Assembly (NCBI GenBank): GCA_039179985.1
Contig: JBCDED010000003.1
Coordinates: forward strand, 19,016-83,015
DNA length: 64,000 nucleotides
Origin: JBCCMQ01 sp039179985
GTDB taxonomy: Bacteria; Pseudomonadota; Alphaproteobacteria; Rhodobacterales; Rhodobacteraceae
Direction: 5' to 3'
Under the pieces are notes generated by a model, which worked only from the letters and a program-made list of their open reading frames with translations, had not been told where the DNA came from and did not search any database. This document shows positions 26,256 through 35,481 of this stretch, in pieces (position 1 is the first letter of the stretch; every line of letters begins with the position of its first letter). The position numbers and the translations under genes were made by a program.

Positions 26256-27226
26256 GGTTTGGGTTCCTCGGCGACGGCGGCCTCTGGTCCGTCACCAACA
26301 ACGGCTTCGCCCGCGTCCGCCACCGTGGGCGGCACTTCCACTTTCCCCGGTGGCGGCAGATCGCCGGCAATCGCGGGAGGCAAGCCCATGAGCATTCGGG
26401 TGATGGAGATGAGTTCGCCCCGCATGTTTTGCCGTTCCGTCACGCGGTCGAGCATCCCGTGATCGAGAAGGTACTCTGCGCGCTGGAACCCTTCGGGCAG
26501 TTTCTCGCGGATCGTCTGTTCGATCACGCGCGGACCGGCAAAGCAGATCAGGGCATTGGGTTCGGCGATATGAACATCGCCGAGCATGGCGTAGGAGGCG
26601 GTGACACCGCCTGTCGTCGGGTGCGTCAGCACCACGATGTAGGGCAGGTTGTTTTCCTTCAGCATCTCGACGGCGACGGTTGTGCGCGGCATCTGCATGA
26701 GGCTGAGGATGCCTTCCTGCATCCGAGCGCCCCCGGCGGCGGAGAACAGGATCAGCGGACGGCCAAGCGCCACCGCCCGTTCAGCGGCCGCGATAATGGC
26801 GTTGCCGACATACATACCCATGGATCCGCCCATGAAGGAAAAGTCTTGCGCCGCGGCGACGATCGGCGTGCGCCCCATCTCGCCTTGGGCGACAAGCATC
26901 GCTTCCTGTTCTCCGGTGGCCTTCTGCGCGGCTTTCAGACGGTCAGGGTATCTTTTCTGATCGCGAAAATGCAGCGGATCGGCGATGGGTGTCGGTACCT
27001 CGACCTCGGAGTATGTGCCGCCGTCAAAAAGGTTGGTAAACCGGTCGCGGGGCGAGATCGGCATGTGATGGTTGCAGTTGGTGCAGACCATCAGGTTCTC
27101 AGCGAGTTCCCGGTGAAACAGCATCGTTCCGCATTCGGGGCAACGCTGCCAAAGGTTCTCAGGCACTTCGCGGCGCGAAAACAGCGAATTGATGCGCGGC
27201 CGGACGTAGTTCGAGATCCAGTTCAT
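26252..27226 (-). CDS. accD: Acetyl-CoA carboxylase carboxyltransferase subunit beta
   Basis: A 324-residue carboxyltransferase beta subunit. An N-terminal zinc ribbon uses Cys in CPECG and CTNCNH near residues 34-55. The crotonase-like core includes FSAAGGARMQEG and HPTTGGVTASYAMLGD, where acetyl-CoA and carboxybiotin meet. With AccA it transfers the carboxyl group to acetyl-CoA for fatty acid synthesis. The C-terminal ~35 residues are Pro/Glu/Ala-rich and probably disordered. It overlaps folC by ATGA. Confidence 0.97.
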   Translation of the reverse strand: MNWISNYVRPRINSLFSRREVPENLWQRCPECGTMLFHRELAENLMVCTNCNHHMPISPRDRFTNLFDGGTYSEVEVPTPIADPLHFRDQKRYPDRLKAAQKATGEQEAMLVAQGEMGRTPIVAAAQDFSFMGGSMGMYVGNAIIAAAERAVALGRPLILFSAAGGARMQEGILSLMQMPRTTVAVEMLKENNLPYIVVLTHPTTGGVTASYAMLGDVHIAEPNALICFAGPRVIEQTIREKLPEGFQRAEYLLDHGMLDRVTERQNMRGELISITRMLMGLPPAIAGDLPPPGKVEVPPTVADAGEAVVGDGPEAAVAEEPKP

Positions 27227-27288
27227 ACTATTTGCAGGTCCCTGCGATTAACGCGGTCCGACATAGGGTGCCGCGCCGGCAAATGCAA

Positions 27289-28185
27289 TCAGCGCCGCGT
27301 GACGCGTCTGCAGATGAGCCAAGCCAGGATCACCACGGCGGCGTCGGTGATCAGGGTGGTGGGGCTGAGCGGCGCTTCGCCAAGCGTGTAGGGCGTCAGG
27401 TAAAGAGACAGGCCCGTGATCGTGCCGTCCATTGCTACAATAGAAAGCGCAAAGAAGTTGTTGGTGAAGTGGAATCCCCATGCCGCCCCGATACTGCCGG
27501 TGCGCGCGGTGAGATCGGCGGCGATCAAGCCGAAGACCGTTGTCGCGACAAGGATGTAAGCCGCCGCGGACGCCGCACTTGCCTGTGCGCTTCCGGGATC
27601 GAAATGAATCAGTCCGAAGAGCACGCTCGGCAGCACCATCCAGAAGAAAGGGCTGCGGAACCGCGCCCCGAGTTGCTGCTGGAGATACCCGCGAAAGACC
27701 ATTTCCTCGGCGCCGGTCTGCACGAGGAGACCGATCAAGGTCAGCGGCAGCACCAGAAGCCAGGTGGCAGACGACACGTTGGGGACCGGCGTGTCGGTGA
27801 CGAAAACGACGATCAGACCGACAATGTAGATGCCCGAAACCGCCATCCCGCAGCGCACAAAATCCCGCACCACGCGTGGGCCGGGACCAAAGAGCGTCGA
27901 CGCCGGCCGCCGGTGCAGCCACCGTGTCGTGAGGCTTGCGCCGATGGCCAGTCCCGCAAAAGTGCCAAGCAGGATCAGAACACCGCTGGGGGTGTCCAGA
28001 ATCTGTGAGGCGCCGGCTAAAAAACGCTCTTGACCGAGAGCCAGAAGGACGGCGCCTGCGGCTAGACCGATGAGGGCGGCGTAGATCACGAAGATCAGCA
28101 CAATCCCAAGGATGACCCGCCAGACCTGATTTGTGGGCCGGGCCGGGGCGCAGAACCGTTCGAACGGAGTGGGACGTCCTTCCAT
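27289..28185 (-). CDS. CPBP-family intramembrane metalloprotease
   Basis: A 298-residue membrane protein with about eight hydrophobic helices. The CPBP (Abi/CAAX-like) motifs are visible: GAEEMVFRGYLQQ (EE-x3-R) near residue 163, a following FGLIHFDPG with the motif 2 His, and FHFTNNFFAL. These residues bind a catalytic metal in characterised CPBP proteases. Function varies from prenyl protein processing to bacteriocin immunity and is unknown here. It precedes accD on the same strand by 62 bp. Confidence 0.9.
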   Translation of the reverse strand: MEGRPTPFERFCAPARPTNQVWRVILGIVLIFVIYAALIGLAAGAVLLALGQERFLAGASQILDTPSGVLILLGTFAGLAIGASLTTRWLHRRPASTLFGPGPRVVRDFVRCGMAVSGIYIVGLIVVFVTDTPVPNVSSATWLLVLPLTLIGLLVQTGAEEMVFRGYLQQQLGARFRSPFFWMVLPSVLFGLIHFDPGSAQASAASAAAYILVATTVFGLIAADLTARTGSIGAAWGFHFTNNFFALSIVAMDGTITGLSLYLTPYTLGEAPLSPTTLITDAAVVILAWLICRRVTRR

Positions 28186-28306
28186 ATGCGCGACCTAGCA
28201 GTCCGCGCCTGTGGACGAAAGCCGTGGGATGCCGCAGGCGCGATCCGGCTTGCCCCCTCTGCCGCCCGCGTCTATTCCGGGGCGAACGCCGTTAAGGGAG
28301 GCCGCC

Positions 28307-30040
28307 ATGCTCAAACGCAAGCTCGACAAATCCAAACTTCCCAGCCGTCACGTGACCGAGGGCCCCTCGCGGGCACCGCACCGGTCTTATTTCTACGCAA
28401 TGGGGCTGAGTGAAGAGGAAATCGCGCAGCCGTTCGTGGGCGTGGCAACCTGCTGGAACGAGGCCGCGCCCTGCAACATCGCCCTGAACCGCCAGGCGCA
28501 ATCGGTGAAGCTGGGCGTGAAATCTGGCGGCGGAACACCGCGCGAGTTCACCACGATAACCGTCACCGACGGGATTGCCATGGGGCATGAGGGCATGCGC
28601 TCGTCGCTGGCATCTCGCGAAGCCATCGCTGACACCGTTGAACTGACCATGCGCGGCCATTGCTACGACGCCATTGTCGGTCTTGCTGGCTGCGACAAAT
28701 CCCTGCCCGGGATGATGATGGCGATGGTGCGCCTCAACGTACCGTCGGTGTTCATCTACGGTGGGTCGATCCTGCCGGGCCGGCTCGATGGCAAGGACGT
28801 AACCGTTCAGGATGTTTTCGAGGCCGTCGGCCAGCATCAGGCGGGCAATTACTCTGACGAACAGCTCGCGGTGCTCGAACGCGTGGCCTGTCCCTCGGCG
28901 GGGGCCTGTGGCGGGCAATTTACGGCGAACACCATGGCCTGCGTGTCGGAAGCCATTGGCCTGGCGCTGCCCAACTCGTCAGGCGCGCCCGCGCCCTACG
29001 AGAGCCGCGACGCCTACGGCGTGGCCCCTGGCGAAGCGGTGATGGAGCTTTTGGAAAAAGGCATTCGCGCCCGGGACGTGGTGACGCTGAAGAGCCTTGA
29101 GAATGCTGCACGTGTTGTCGCCTGTACTGGCGGCTCCACGAATGCTGGCCTGCACCTGCCGGCGATTGCCCATGAGGCGGGCATCGATTTCCACCTCGAT
29201 GACGTCTGCGAGATCTTCCGGGATACGCCTTATTTCGTCGATCTCAAGCCCGGCGGGCAATACGTGGCCAAGGACCTTTATGAGGCGGGTGGCGTGCCCG
29301 TGGTGATGAAGGAACTGCGCAAGGCTGGCCTGATCCATGAGGACTGCATCACGGCATCGGGCCGCACCATGGGCGAAGAGCTGGATCTGATCACCCGCGA
29401 CGCCGATGGTCGCGTAATCTATCCCGTCGATACGCCGATCACGCCGACGGGCGGCGTCGTGGGTTTGAAAGGTAACCTGGCTCCGGAAGGCGCGATCGTG
29501 AAGGTCGCGGGCATCGAGGAAGACCAGCAAGTCTTCGCCGGACCCGCGCGCGTCTTTGACTGCGAAGAAGATGCCTTTGAGGCGGTCAAAGCTCGGCTCT
29601 ACAAAGAAGGCGAAGTGATCGTGATCCGCAACGAAGGGCCGGCAGGCGGACCGGGCATGCGCGAGATGCTGGCGACCACCGCCGCCATTAGCGGGCAGGG
29701 CATGGGCAAGAAGGTAGCGCTGATTACCGACGGGCGCTTTTCCGGCGCGACACGTGGCTTCTGCGTGGGCCATGTGGGCCCGGAGGCGGCCCATGGCGGT
29801 CCGATCGCGCTGCTGAAAGACGGCGACATGGTCACCATCGACGCGATCAAGGGCGAGATCTCTGTGGCGCTCAGCGACGCGGAACTGGCAGCGCGCAAAG
29901 CCGCCTGGACCGGGCCGCGGGAAACCTTCTACGCCTCCGGCGCGCTGTGGAAATACGCGCAGCTCGTCGGGTCCGCCAAGGCCGGCGCCGTGACCCAGCC
30001 GGGCGCAAAGGCCGAAAAGCACGTCTATGCTGACATCTGA
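28307..30040 (+). CDS. ilvD: Dihydroxy-acid dehydratase
   Basis: A 577-residue IlvD/Edd-family dehydratase that makes 2-keto acids for branched-chain amino acid synthesis. Iron-sulfur Cys residues are seen in GVATCWNE (C49), LAGCDKSLPGMMM and CPSAGACGGQFTANTM. The late GRFSGATRGFCVGHVGPEA is also diagnostic. The start ATG 28307 follows AAGGGAGG; the open frame back to 28211 is ignored. A hairpin at 30071-30090 follows the gene. Confidence 0.96.
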   Translation: MLKRKLDKSKLPSRHVTEGPSRAPHRSYFYAMGLSEEEIAQPFVGVATCWNEAAPCNIALNRQAQSVKLGVKSGGGTPREFTTITVTDGIAMGHEGMRSSLASREAIADTVELTMRGHCYDAIVGLAGCDKSLPGMMMAMVRLNVPSVFIYGGSILPGRLDGKDVTVQDVFEAVGQHQAGNYSDEQLAVLERVACPSAGACGGQFTANTMACVSEAIGLALPNSSGAPAPYESRDAYGVAPGEAVMELLEKGIRARDVVTLKSLENAARVVACTGGSTNAGLHLPAIAHEAGIDFHLDDVCEIFRDTPYFVDLKPGGQYVAKDLYEAGGVPVVMKELRKAGLIHEDCITASGRTMGEELDLITRDADGRVIYPVDTPITPTGGVVGLKGNLAPEGAIVKVAGIEEDQQVFAGPARVFDCEEDAFEAVKARLYKEGEVIVIRNEGPAGGPGMREMLATTAAISGQGMGKKVALITDGRFSGATRGFCVGHVGPEAAHGGPIALLKDGDMVTIDAIKGEISVALSDAELAARKAAWTGPRETFYASGALWKYAQLVGSAKAGAVTQPGAKAEKHVYADI

Positions 30041-30070
30041 GGCCTGCCGCAAACTGCAAAATCGCGTGAA

Positions 30071-30090
30071 TCTGGCGCCGTGGCGCCAGA
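30071..30090 (+). terminator. Hairpin downstream of ilvD
   Basis: TCTGGCGCC-GT-GGCGCCAGA, a perfect 9-bp inverted repeat 31 bases after the ilvD stop. A TTTTTT run occurs about 20 bases later, so it is a plausible but not canonical terminator. Confidence 0.6.
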
Positions 30091-30200
30091 ATTGTTGCCG
30101 TTTACCGGATTTTTTGGTTATTTTGTCCAGAATACTGGGTGTGGGCGCTAAAGCCCGCTGACGAGCGGTCAAAAACAAAAAACGGTGGCACCGGACAGGC

Positions 30201-30953
30201 ATGACCCTTTTCGACAGGATTCTGCATCGAAGGCATTTGCGGCACTGGGAACGCGCGGCGGCTGCGGGCCAGGATATGGCGACAGAGGATTTGCGCACGG
30301 CGCGCAGTCGGGCGCAGCAGTTACGCCACCGGCTCGACCGCGCGCTTCATGTGGCCGAAGGACAGCTTGCCGGCGGCGCGCGTGATCTCCGCGCGCTCGA
30401 TCCGATGGCGGACTGGGTCTGGCGGCCTGACTTATGGAACGGTCCCGTTGCGCCCCATGGACTGACGAATTTTGCCACCGGCGCTGCCTTCGGCGACCAC
30501 AGCAAGGTCTTTCACGACTGTCCCATTTGCGAGCTTGCCTTGCGCCAGATGCGCAACGAGGGTGCCGCCGGCGTGGCACCGTTCGGGGTGCGGCTGGAGG
30601 TTTTCCGCTTTGAGGGCACTTTCGTGTCGCTGGCGATTGAACTGCCCGAAGATGCGGTTTCCGGGCTGACGCGCCGGAACGTCGTCAACCTCGGGTCCGT
30701 GATTGACGTGGAAAAGCCCGTCGAGGCCTTCGGACGGCTCAGCTTGCGGCAGGGGCCGAATACGCGGCGCATCGTGCGCGAGATCGACATGCGCGACCGC
30801 TCTGCCGTTACGGAATTCGACATCGGATACTCCGAGGCCACCGATCAGCCTGTCGCCAACGCCTGGCTGGAACTGATTTTTGATGTCCCGACGATGAACG
30901 AAATTTCGCTGACCGATATGTTCCTTAGCCGCCGCCCGCGGGCCGAGCTTTGA
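30201..30953 (+). CDS. DUF6478-family protein
   Basis: A 250-residue protein of unknown function that I recognise as the DUF6478 type common in Rhodobacteraceae. The N-terminus is basic and helical (FDRILHRRHLRHWERA), with a probable coiled segment to residue ~55. Then comes a WVWRPDLW patch, FHDCPICELALRQMRN and a beta-rich C-terminal half (FRFEGTFVSLAIELP, FGRLSLRQGPNT). No signal peptide or membrane helix is present. It lies two bases from the next gene, so the two are co-translated. The domain number is from memory of the family. Confidence 0.75.
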   Translation: MTLFDRILHRRHLRHWERAAAAGQDMATEDLRTARSRAQQLRHRLDRALHVAEGQLAGGARDLRALDPMADWVWRPDLWNGPVAPHGLTNFATGAAFGDHSKVFHDCPICELALRQMRNEGAAGVAPFGVRLEVFRFEGTFVSLAIELPEDAVSGLTRRNVVNLGSVIDVEKPVEAFGRLSLRQGPNTRRIVREIDMRDRSAVTEFDIGYSEATDQPVANAWLELIFDVPTMNEISLTDMFLSRRPRAEL

Positions 30954-30954
30954 C

Positions 30955-31353
30955 ATGGATGGCGTGCCAAGCCTTGGACCGCTGGTCCTGTCGATTGGCG
31001 AGGCGCGGGTGTCCCAGGGCGTATGGCGGGCCGTGCTGCGCGGGCCCGAGGGCAAGACACCCAGGCTGGTCGCGACCTGCCTCGGCCGGGAACTGAGCGC
31101 GCCGGTGATCGTCGAAGCCGGGGAGGCGCCGGGGTTCTGGCACGCCCAACTGGCCCTGCCCATGGCGCTTCTGGAAGAGGGTATGCGTACCGTCCTGATC
31201 ACCCAGGAAGGCGAAAGCGAGGTTTTGGCGCATTTCGCCGTCATGGCGGGCGCGCCGTTTGACAGCGACCTCAAGGCCGAAGTTGACCTTTTGCGCGCCG
31301 AACTCGACCTTCTGAAGCGGGCCTTCCGCCGTCATTGTTCGGAAAACCACTGA
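30955..31353 (+). CDS. Hypothetical protein coupled to the DUF6478 gene
   Basis: A 132-residue soluble protein I do not recognise. It starts at ATG 30955, one base after the upstream stop. The first ~95 residues look beta-rich (LGPLVLSIGEARVSQGVW, SEVLAHFAVMAG). The last ~30 form a charged amphipathic helix (LKAEVDLLRAELDLLKRAF), likely a coiled coil for dimerisation or for binding a partner. Codon use and GC match its neighbours. The tight coupling makes it the likely partner of the DUF6478 protein. Confidence 0.75.
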   Translation: MDGVPSLGPLVLSIGEARVSQGVWRAVLRGPEGKTPRLVATCLGRELSAPVIVEAGEAPGFWHAQLALPMALLEEGMRTVLITQEGESEVLAHFAVMAGAPFDSDLKAEVDLLRAELDLLKRAFRRHCSENH

Positions 31354-31448
31354 GGCCCCAGGGCCTCCCATTTCAGGAATGACGCAGGGTTCCGCGTGAC
31401 CTTTGGGTGGTGCGCCGTAATCCTGCGCCCAAGACCTGAGGAGGTTCC

Positions 31449-33473
31449 ATGGCACATTACCCACATCTTTTGTCCCCGCTCGATCTGGGCCACGTCACGC
31501 TGCCCAATCGCGTTCTGATGGGGTCGATGCACACCGGGCTGGAAGAGACGAAAGACTGGAACCGGGTCGCCGAATTTTATGCAGAACGCGCTCGGGGCGG
31601 TGTGGCGCTGATGGTGACGGGTGGCATGGCCCCCAACGCTGAAGGCGGTGTTTTTCCAGGCGCGGCCGGCCTCTTTTCTGCGGACGACATCGCTAACCAC
31701 CGCATTGTCACCGACCGCGTCCACGACAGTGGCGGACGGATCGCCATGCAGATTCTCCATGCCGGCAGATATGCCTACGGACCCGCCTGCGTGGCACCAA
31801 GCCCGATCAAATCGCCCATTTCACCCTTTCCACCGCAGGAGCTGGACGAAGAAGGCATCGAAAAGCAGATTGCCGATATCGCCACAGCTGCCGCGCGGGC
31901 GCGGGAGGCAGGCTATGACGGTGTTGAGGTTATGGGCTCGGAAGGCTATTTCCTGAACCAGTTCCTTGTGCGCCACACCAACAAACGCACGGACCGCTGG
32001 GGTGGCAGCTACGAGAACCGGATGCGCTTGCCGCTCGAGGTGATGCGCCGGGTGCGCGGTGCGGTCGGTCAGGACTTCATTGTCATCTACCGGCTATCGA
32101 TGATCGACCTGATCCCCGACGGCTCCACCTGGGATGAGGTGGTGACACTGGCCAAGGCCATCGAAGAGGCGGGCGCCAGCATCATCAACACCGGCATAGG
32201 CTGGCACGAAGCGCGCATTCCCACGATCGCCACCAGCGTGCCGCGCCAGGCATTCACCTGGGTCACGAAGAAACTGATGGGAAGGGTGGGTATCCCTGTC
32301 ATCACCTCGAACCGGATTAACACGCCCGAGGTGGCAGAGACGGTGCTGGCCGAAGGCTGCGCCGACATGGTGTCTATGGCGCGACCTTTCTTGGCCGACG
32401 CCGACTTCGTGGCCAAAGCAGCCGCGGGCCGCAGCGCCGAAATCGCACCCTGCATCGCCTGTAACCAGGCCTGCCTTGATCACACTTTCTCGGGCAAAAT
32501 CTCAAGCTGCCTCGTCAATCCGCGCGCCTGCTTCGAGACCGAACTTGTGATCACGCCCGCCGAAAACGTGCGCAAGGTGGCCGTGGTGGGCGCCGGGCCT
32601 GCGGGGCTGTCGGCGGCTCTGACGGCCGACGAACGCGGGCATGCGGTAACGCTTTTCGACAAGGCGGACCAACTGGGCGGGCAGCTTAACCTGGCGCGGC
32701 AAGTGCCGGGCAAAGAGGAATTCCACGGCCTTGTGGAATGGTTCGAGACGATGGTGGCGAAATCCGGTATCGACCAGCGGCTTGGCAAGGAAGTGGCGGC
32801 AACGGATCTTGCGGACTTCGATGCCGTGATCGTGGCCACGGGGGTCACACCGCGCGATCCAGAAATCCCCGGGCAAGACGGAGCCAACGTGTTGAGCTAT
32901 ATTGATGTGCTGGCGGGTGGCGCGCAGGTCGGTGACCGGGTCGCCATTGTTGGCGCGGGCGGCATCGGCTTCGACGTGGCCGAAACGCTTGTCACGGGTG
33001 AGAGCCCCACGGAGGACCTGAACGCCTGGCGGGCCGAGTGGGGCGTGGGCGATCCCGAAGACACACCCGGCGGCCTGTCCGAGGCCGGGCCGAGACCAGA
33101 AGCGCCTGAGCGTCAGGTCTATCTCTTGCAGCGCAAGGCGGAAAAACCGGGCAGACGGCTAGGTAAAACGACCGGATGGATCCACCGGGCAGCACTGAAG
33201 ATGAAGAACGTCGAGATGCTGTCGGGCGTGAACTACGAACGCATCGATGCAGGCGGGCTGCACCTGTCATTCGGCGAAGCGCGCGAAAACCCCACCCATC
33301 TGGAAGTGGACACGGTCGTTCTATGCGCAGGGCAGGTTTCGCAGCGGAGCCTTGTCGACGCTTTGGAAACGTCGGGCACCGAAGTCCATGTGATCGGTGG
33401 CGCCGATGTGGCGGCTGAATTGGACGCAAAAAGGGCCATAAATCAAGGCACTCGCATCGCTTCAACCCTTTGA
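31449..33473 (+). CDS. fadH: 2,4-dienoyl-CoA reductase (NADPH) family flavoenzyme
   Basis: A 674-residue multidomain enzyme. Residues ~1-335 are an Old Yellow Enzyme-type FMN barrel (LPNRVLMGSMHTGLE, MQILHAGRYAY, EGYFLNQFL). A 4Fe-4S set follows at CIACNQACLDH and CLVNPRAC near 337-362. Residues ~375-674 are an FAD/NADPH module (VAVVGAGPAGLSAAL, VAIVGAGGIGFDVAE). FadH reduces 2,4-dienoyl-CoA in breakdown of unsaturated fatty acids. GAGGAGG lies just before ATG 31449. Related enzymes such as trimethylamine dehydrogenase share this layout, but the ICACNQ-type cluster and length favour FadH. A LysR gene follows. Confidence 0.9.
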   Translation: MAHYPHLLSPLDLGHVTLPNRVLMGSMHTGLEETKDWNRVAEFYAERARGGVALMVTGGMAPNAEGGVFPGAAGLFSADDIANHRIVTDRVHDSGGRIAMQILHAGRYAYGPACVAPSPIKSPISPFPPQELDEEGIEKQIADIATAAARAREAGYDGVEVMGSEGYFLNQFLVRHTNKRTDRWGGSYENRMRLPLEVMRRVRGAVGQDFIVIYRLSMIDLIPDGSTWDEVVTLAKAIEEAGASIINTGIGWHEARIPTIATSVPRQAFTWVTKKLMGRVGIPVITSNRINTPEVAETVLAEGCADMVSMARPFLADADFVAKAAAGRSAEIAPCIACNQACLDHTFSGKISSCLVNPRACFETELVITPAENVRKVAVVGAGPAGLSAALTADERGHAVTLFDKADQLGGQLNLARQVPGKEEFHGLVEWFETMVAKSGIDQRLGKEVAATDLADFDAVIVATGVTPRDPEIPGQDGANVLSYIDVLAGGAQVGDRVAIVGAGGIGFDVAETLVTGESPTEDLNAWRAEWGVGDPEDTPGGLSEAGPRPEAPERQVYLLQRKAEKPGRRLGKTTGWIHRAALKMKNVEMLSGVNYERIDAGGLHLSFGEARENPTHLEVDTVVLCAGQVSQRSLVDALETSGTEVHVIGGADVAAELDAKRAINQGTRIASTL

Positions 33474-33534
33474 AAACCTAAGATTCACTCGTTTCGCGAG
33501 CGTTAACGAAGCGCAGTTTTTTCGCAAGATTGTC

Positions 33535-33548
33535 TGCGGTTTACCGCA
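33535..33548. promoter_or_regulatory. Palindrome upstream of the LysR gene
   Basis: TGCGGT-TT-ACCGCA is a perfect 6-2-6 palindrome, 63 bases before the LysR start. LysR proteins bind inverted repeats of about this size and spacing near their own promoters, so this may be its site. Confidence 0.4.
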
Positions 33549-33611
33549 TTCTTGCCCGAATTGGCCGCGATAAGGGAACAACGCGGGGTGTTTGCATGTG
33601 AAGGGTTTGTG

Positions 33612-34517
33612 ATGGACCGACTGACCGAAATGGAGGCCTTTGCCACGGTGGTGGATCAAGGTGGCTTCACTGATGCTGCCAAGAAGATGGGTATCTCCAA
33701 ATCGGCGGTTTCCAAGCATGTTTCATCGCTGGAAGCCCGCCTCGGTGCCCGCCTGCTCAACCGCACCACCCGGCGCGTCAGCCCCACCGAAATTGGCCTT
33801 GCCTACTACGATCGTGCTCGCCGCGTGCTGAATGACGCGGGCGAAGCGGATGCGCTGGTCACCTCGATGCAGTCTGCCCCCTCGGGCCTCTTGCGCATCT
33901 CGGTCGCCACGGACTTCGGGGTCAATCACCTGTCGCCTGTCCTGGGTGAGTTCTTGCAGGAATTCCCTGACATCACGGTGAACATGGTTCTCAACAACCG
34001 CTATGTTGAACTGATCAGCGAAGGTTTTGACGTGGCGATCCGCATCGGTGAGCTGGAAGACAGCACCCTGCGCGCGCGAAAGCTGACTGAGACGACGAAA
34101 CGCATGATCGGCAGCTCGGATTATTTCTCAGAGTTCGGCCGCCCTGAGAAGATCGACGATCTGAACGAACACAAGCTTCTGCACTATTCGAACCAGTCGA
34201 ACGGTGCGGTCTGGAAACTGACCGCGCCCAGTGGCGAAAAACGGCAGGTGCGGACGGCTGGCTGGCTGACGGTCAACGATGGTCAGTCGCTGCTGAATGC
34301 GGCCATCTCGGGTTTGGGCATCGCTTATCTGCCCAGCTTCCTCTACGCCGAAGCCATGGACGGCGGTCTCGTCGAAGAGGCGATCCCAGAGCTTCCCGTT
34401 GAAACACAAGGCATCTATGCCGTTTACCCACCAGGCCGCTTTACGCAGCCCAAGGTGCGGGCTTTCATCGATTTTCTGGTCCACGCCTTTGCTGAAAAAG
34501 GCCCGGACGCCTGGTAG
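33612..34517 (+). CDS. LysR-family transcriptional regulator
   Basis: A 301-residue LysR regulator. Residues 1-60 form the winged helix (MDRLTEMEAFATVV, FTDAAKKMGISKSAVSKHV, LNRTTRRVSPTE). The rest is a periplasmic-binding-like effector domain. The start ATG 33612 follows AAGGG and gives the canonical N-terminus; the open frame from 33552 is a leader. It belongs to the large CrgA/PA2877-like group by the RRVSPTEIG run. It lies 138 bp after fadH on the same strand, so fadH or genes outside the window could be targets. Confidence 0.92.
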   Translation: MDRLTEMEAFATVVDQGGFTDAAKKMGISKSAVSKHVSSLEARLGARLLNRTTRRVSPTEIGLAYYDRARRVLNDAGEADALVTSMQSAPSGLLRISVATDFGVNHLSPVLGEFLQEFPDITVNMVLNNRYVELISEGFDVAIRIGELEDSTLRARKLTETTKRMIGSSDYFSEFGRPEKIDDLNEHKLLHYSNQSNGAVWKLTAPSGEKRQVRTAGWLTVNDGQSLLNAAISGLGIAYLPSFLYAEAMDGGLVEEAIPELPVETQGIYAVYPPGRFTQPKVRAFIDFLVHAFAEKGPDAW

Positions 34518-34560
34518 ACGACGCAGTTTTCCCTCGTGGCAAGAGTTCGCTGAGTACGAA

Positions 34561-35481
34561 TTAACGGGTCGGGGTCAAGATCACCTCGACCCGTCTATTT
34601 TTCTTGCGCCCGTCTTCGTTGTCGTTGCTGGCGATGGGCGACAGGGGGCCTACACCGTCCCATCCCAGTTGATCCGGATTGACGCCAAGCTCGCTGACAA
34701 GCCGTTCATGCACCGCCTTTGCGCGTTCCCGCGACAAAACCAGGTTCGCCGCGCGGTCGCCGCTGGCATCTGTGTGGCCCACAAGCATTGCCGACATGCC
34801 GGGCGTTGTGCGCAGGATGCCGGCGAGTTCATCAAGGCTGTCGTAACCTTCTTCCGGCAATTCGGCGGAACCGACGGGAAAATCCAGATCAGTCAGGATA
34901 CGCGTCTCAACAATGGCCGGTGCCGGTTCGGGGTCCGCGGCACTGTCGCCCATCGTTGACAGGGCGACCGACCCGTCAGAAAGCCCGTCGTCACCGATCT
35001 GGCTGATCTGCACAAAACCGCGCTCTCCCAGCCGGCTGACGAGGATTTCCAGCACTGCCTCGCCGTCTTCGCCGTCAGTCCGGGCGGTGAGGTAGCGGAA
35101 ATCACCCAAGTTCACATGCATTTCCGGGTCGCTGGCCACATCGATCGCAAATCGGAAGTCAAAGCCACCGCATTCGCGCTCGCTGCATTCATAGATCACG
35201 TCGTAGCCCTGGGCAGAGAGTTGCGCGCGAATAGGGTCAAGCAGTTGCAGAGTGTCTGCGGTGCCGTCCAGATGCCAGACCTGTCGCGACAGGGCGCCTT
35301 CGGCGGTCTCACCCGGAACATGTCCGTACCCATAGGGTCCGGTAGCGACGCGCAAACTGTCTGCGGTCGAGGTTTCCGAAAGGGCGAGCGTTGCGCCGTT
35401 CGGGAAATCGACGCTCGCCGCCAGAATCGGTGAGGCACCTGCCAGAGCCAGTGATATGGCCGATATCGCCAAGAGTTTCAT
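34561..35481 (-). CDS. OmpA-family outer membrane or periplasmic protein
   Basis: A 306-residue exported protein with signal peptide to about residue 21 (ISLALAGASPILA-AS). Residues ~25-180 form a domain I do not recognise, with a possible disulphide (YECSERECGGF). Residues ~195-305 are an OmpA C-terminal domain with HTDASGDRAANLVLSRERA and NRRVEVIL, which binds diaminopimelate in peptidoglycan. There is no lipobox and no beta-barrel signature, so it may be periplasmic and wall-bound. It follows a 413-bp gap that should hold its promoter. Confidence 0.9.
   Translation of the reverse strand: MKLLAISAISLALAGASPILAASVDFPNGATLALSETSTADSLRVATGPYGYGHVPGETAEGALSRQVWHLDGTADTLQLLDPIRAQLSAQGYDVIYECSERECGGFDFRFAIDVASDPEMHVNLGDFRYLTARTDGEDGEAVLEILVSRLGERGFVQISQIGDDGLSDGSVALSTMGDSAADPEPAPAIVETRILTDLDFPVGSAELPEEGYDSLDELAGILRTTPGMSAMLVGHTDASGDRAANLVLSRERAKAVHERLVSELGVNPDQLGWDGVGPLSPIASNDNEDGRKKNRRVEVILTPTR

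Noticed and set aside
24324..26462. Plus-strand open frame of 712 codons
   Set aside because: Antisense to MFS, folC and accD, all of which have family motifs.
28979..30298. Minus-strand open frame of 439 codons
   Set aside because: Antisense to ilvD; no family features.
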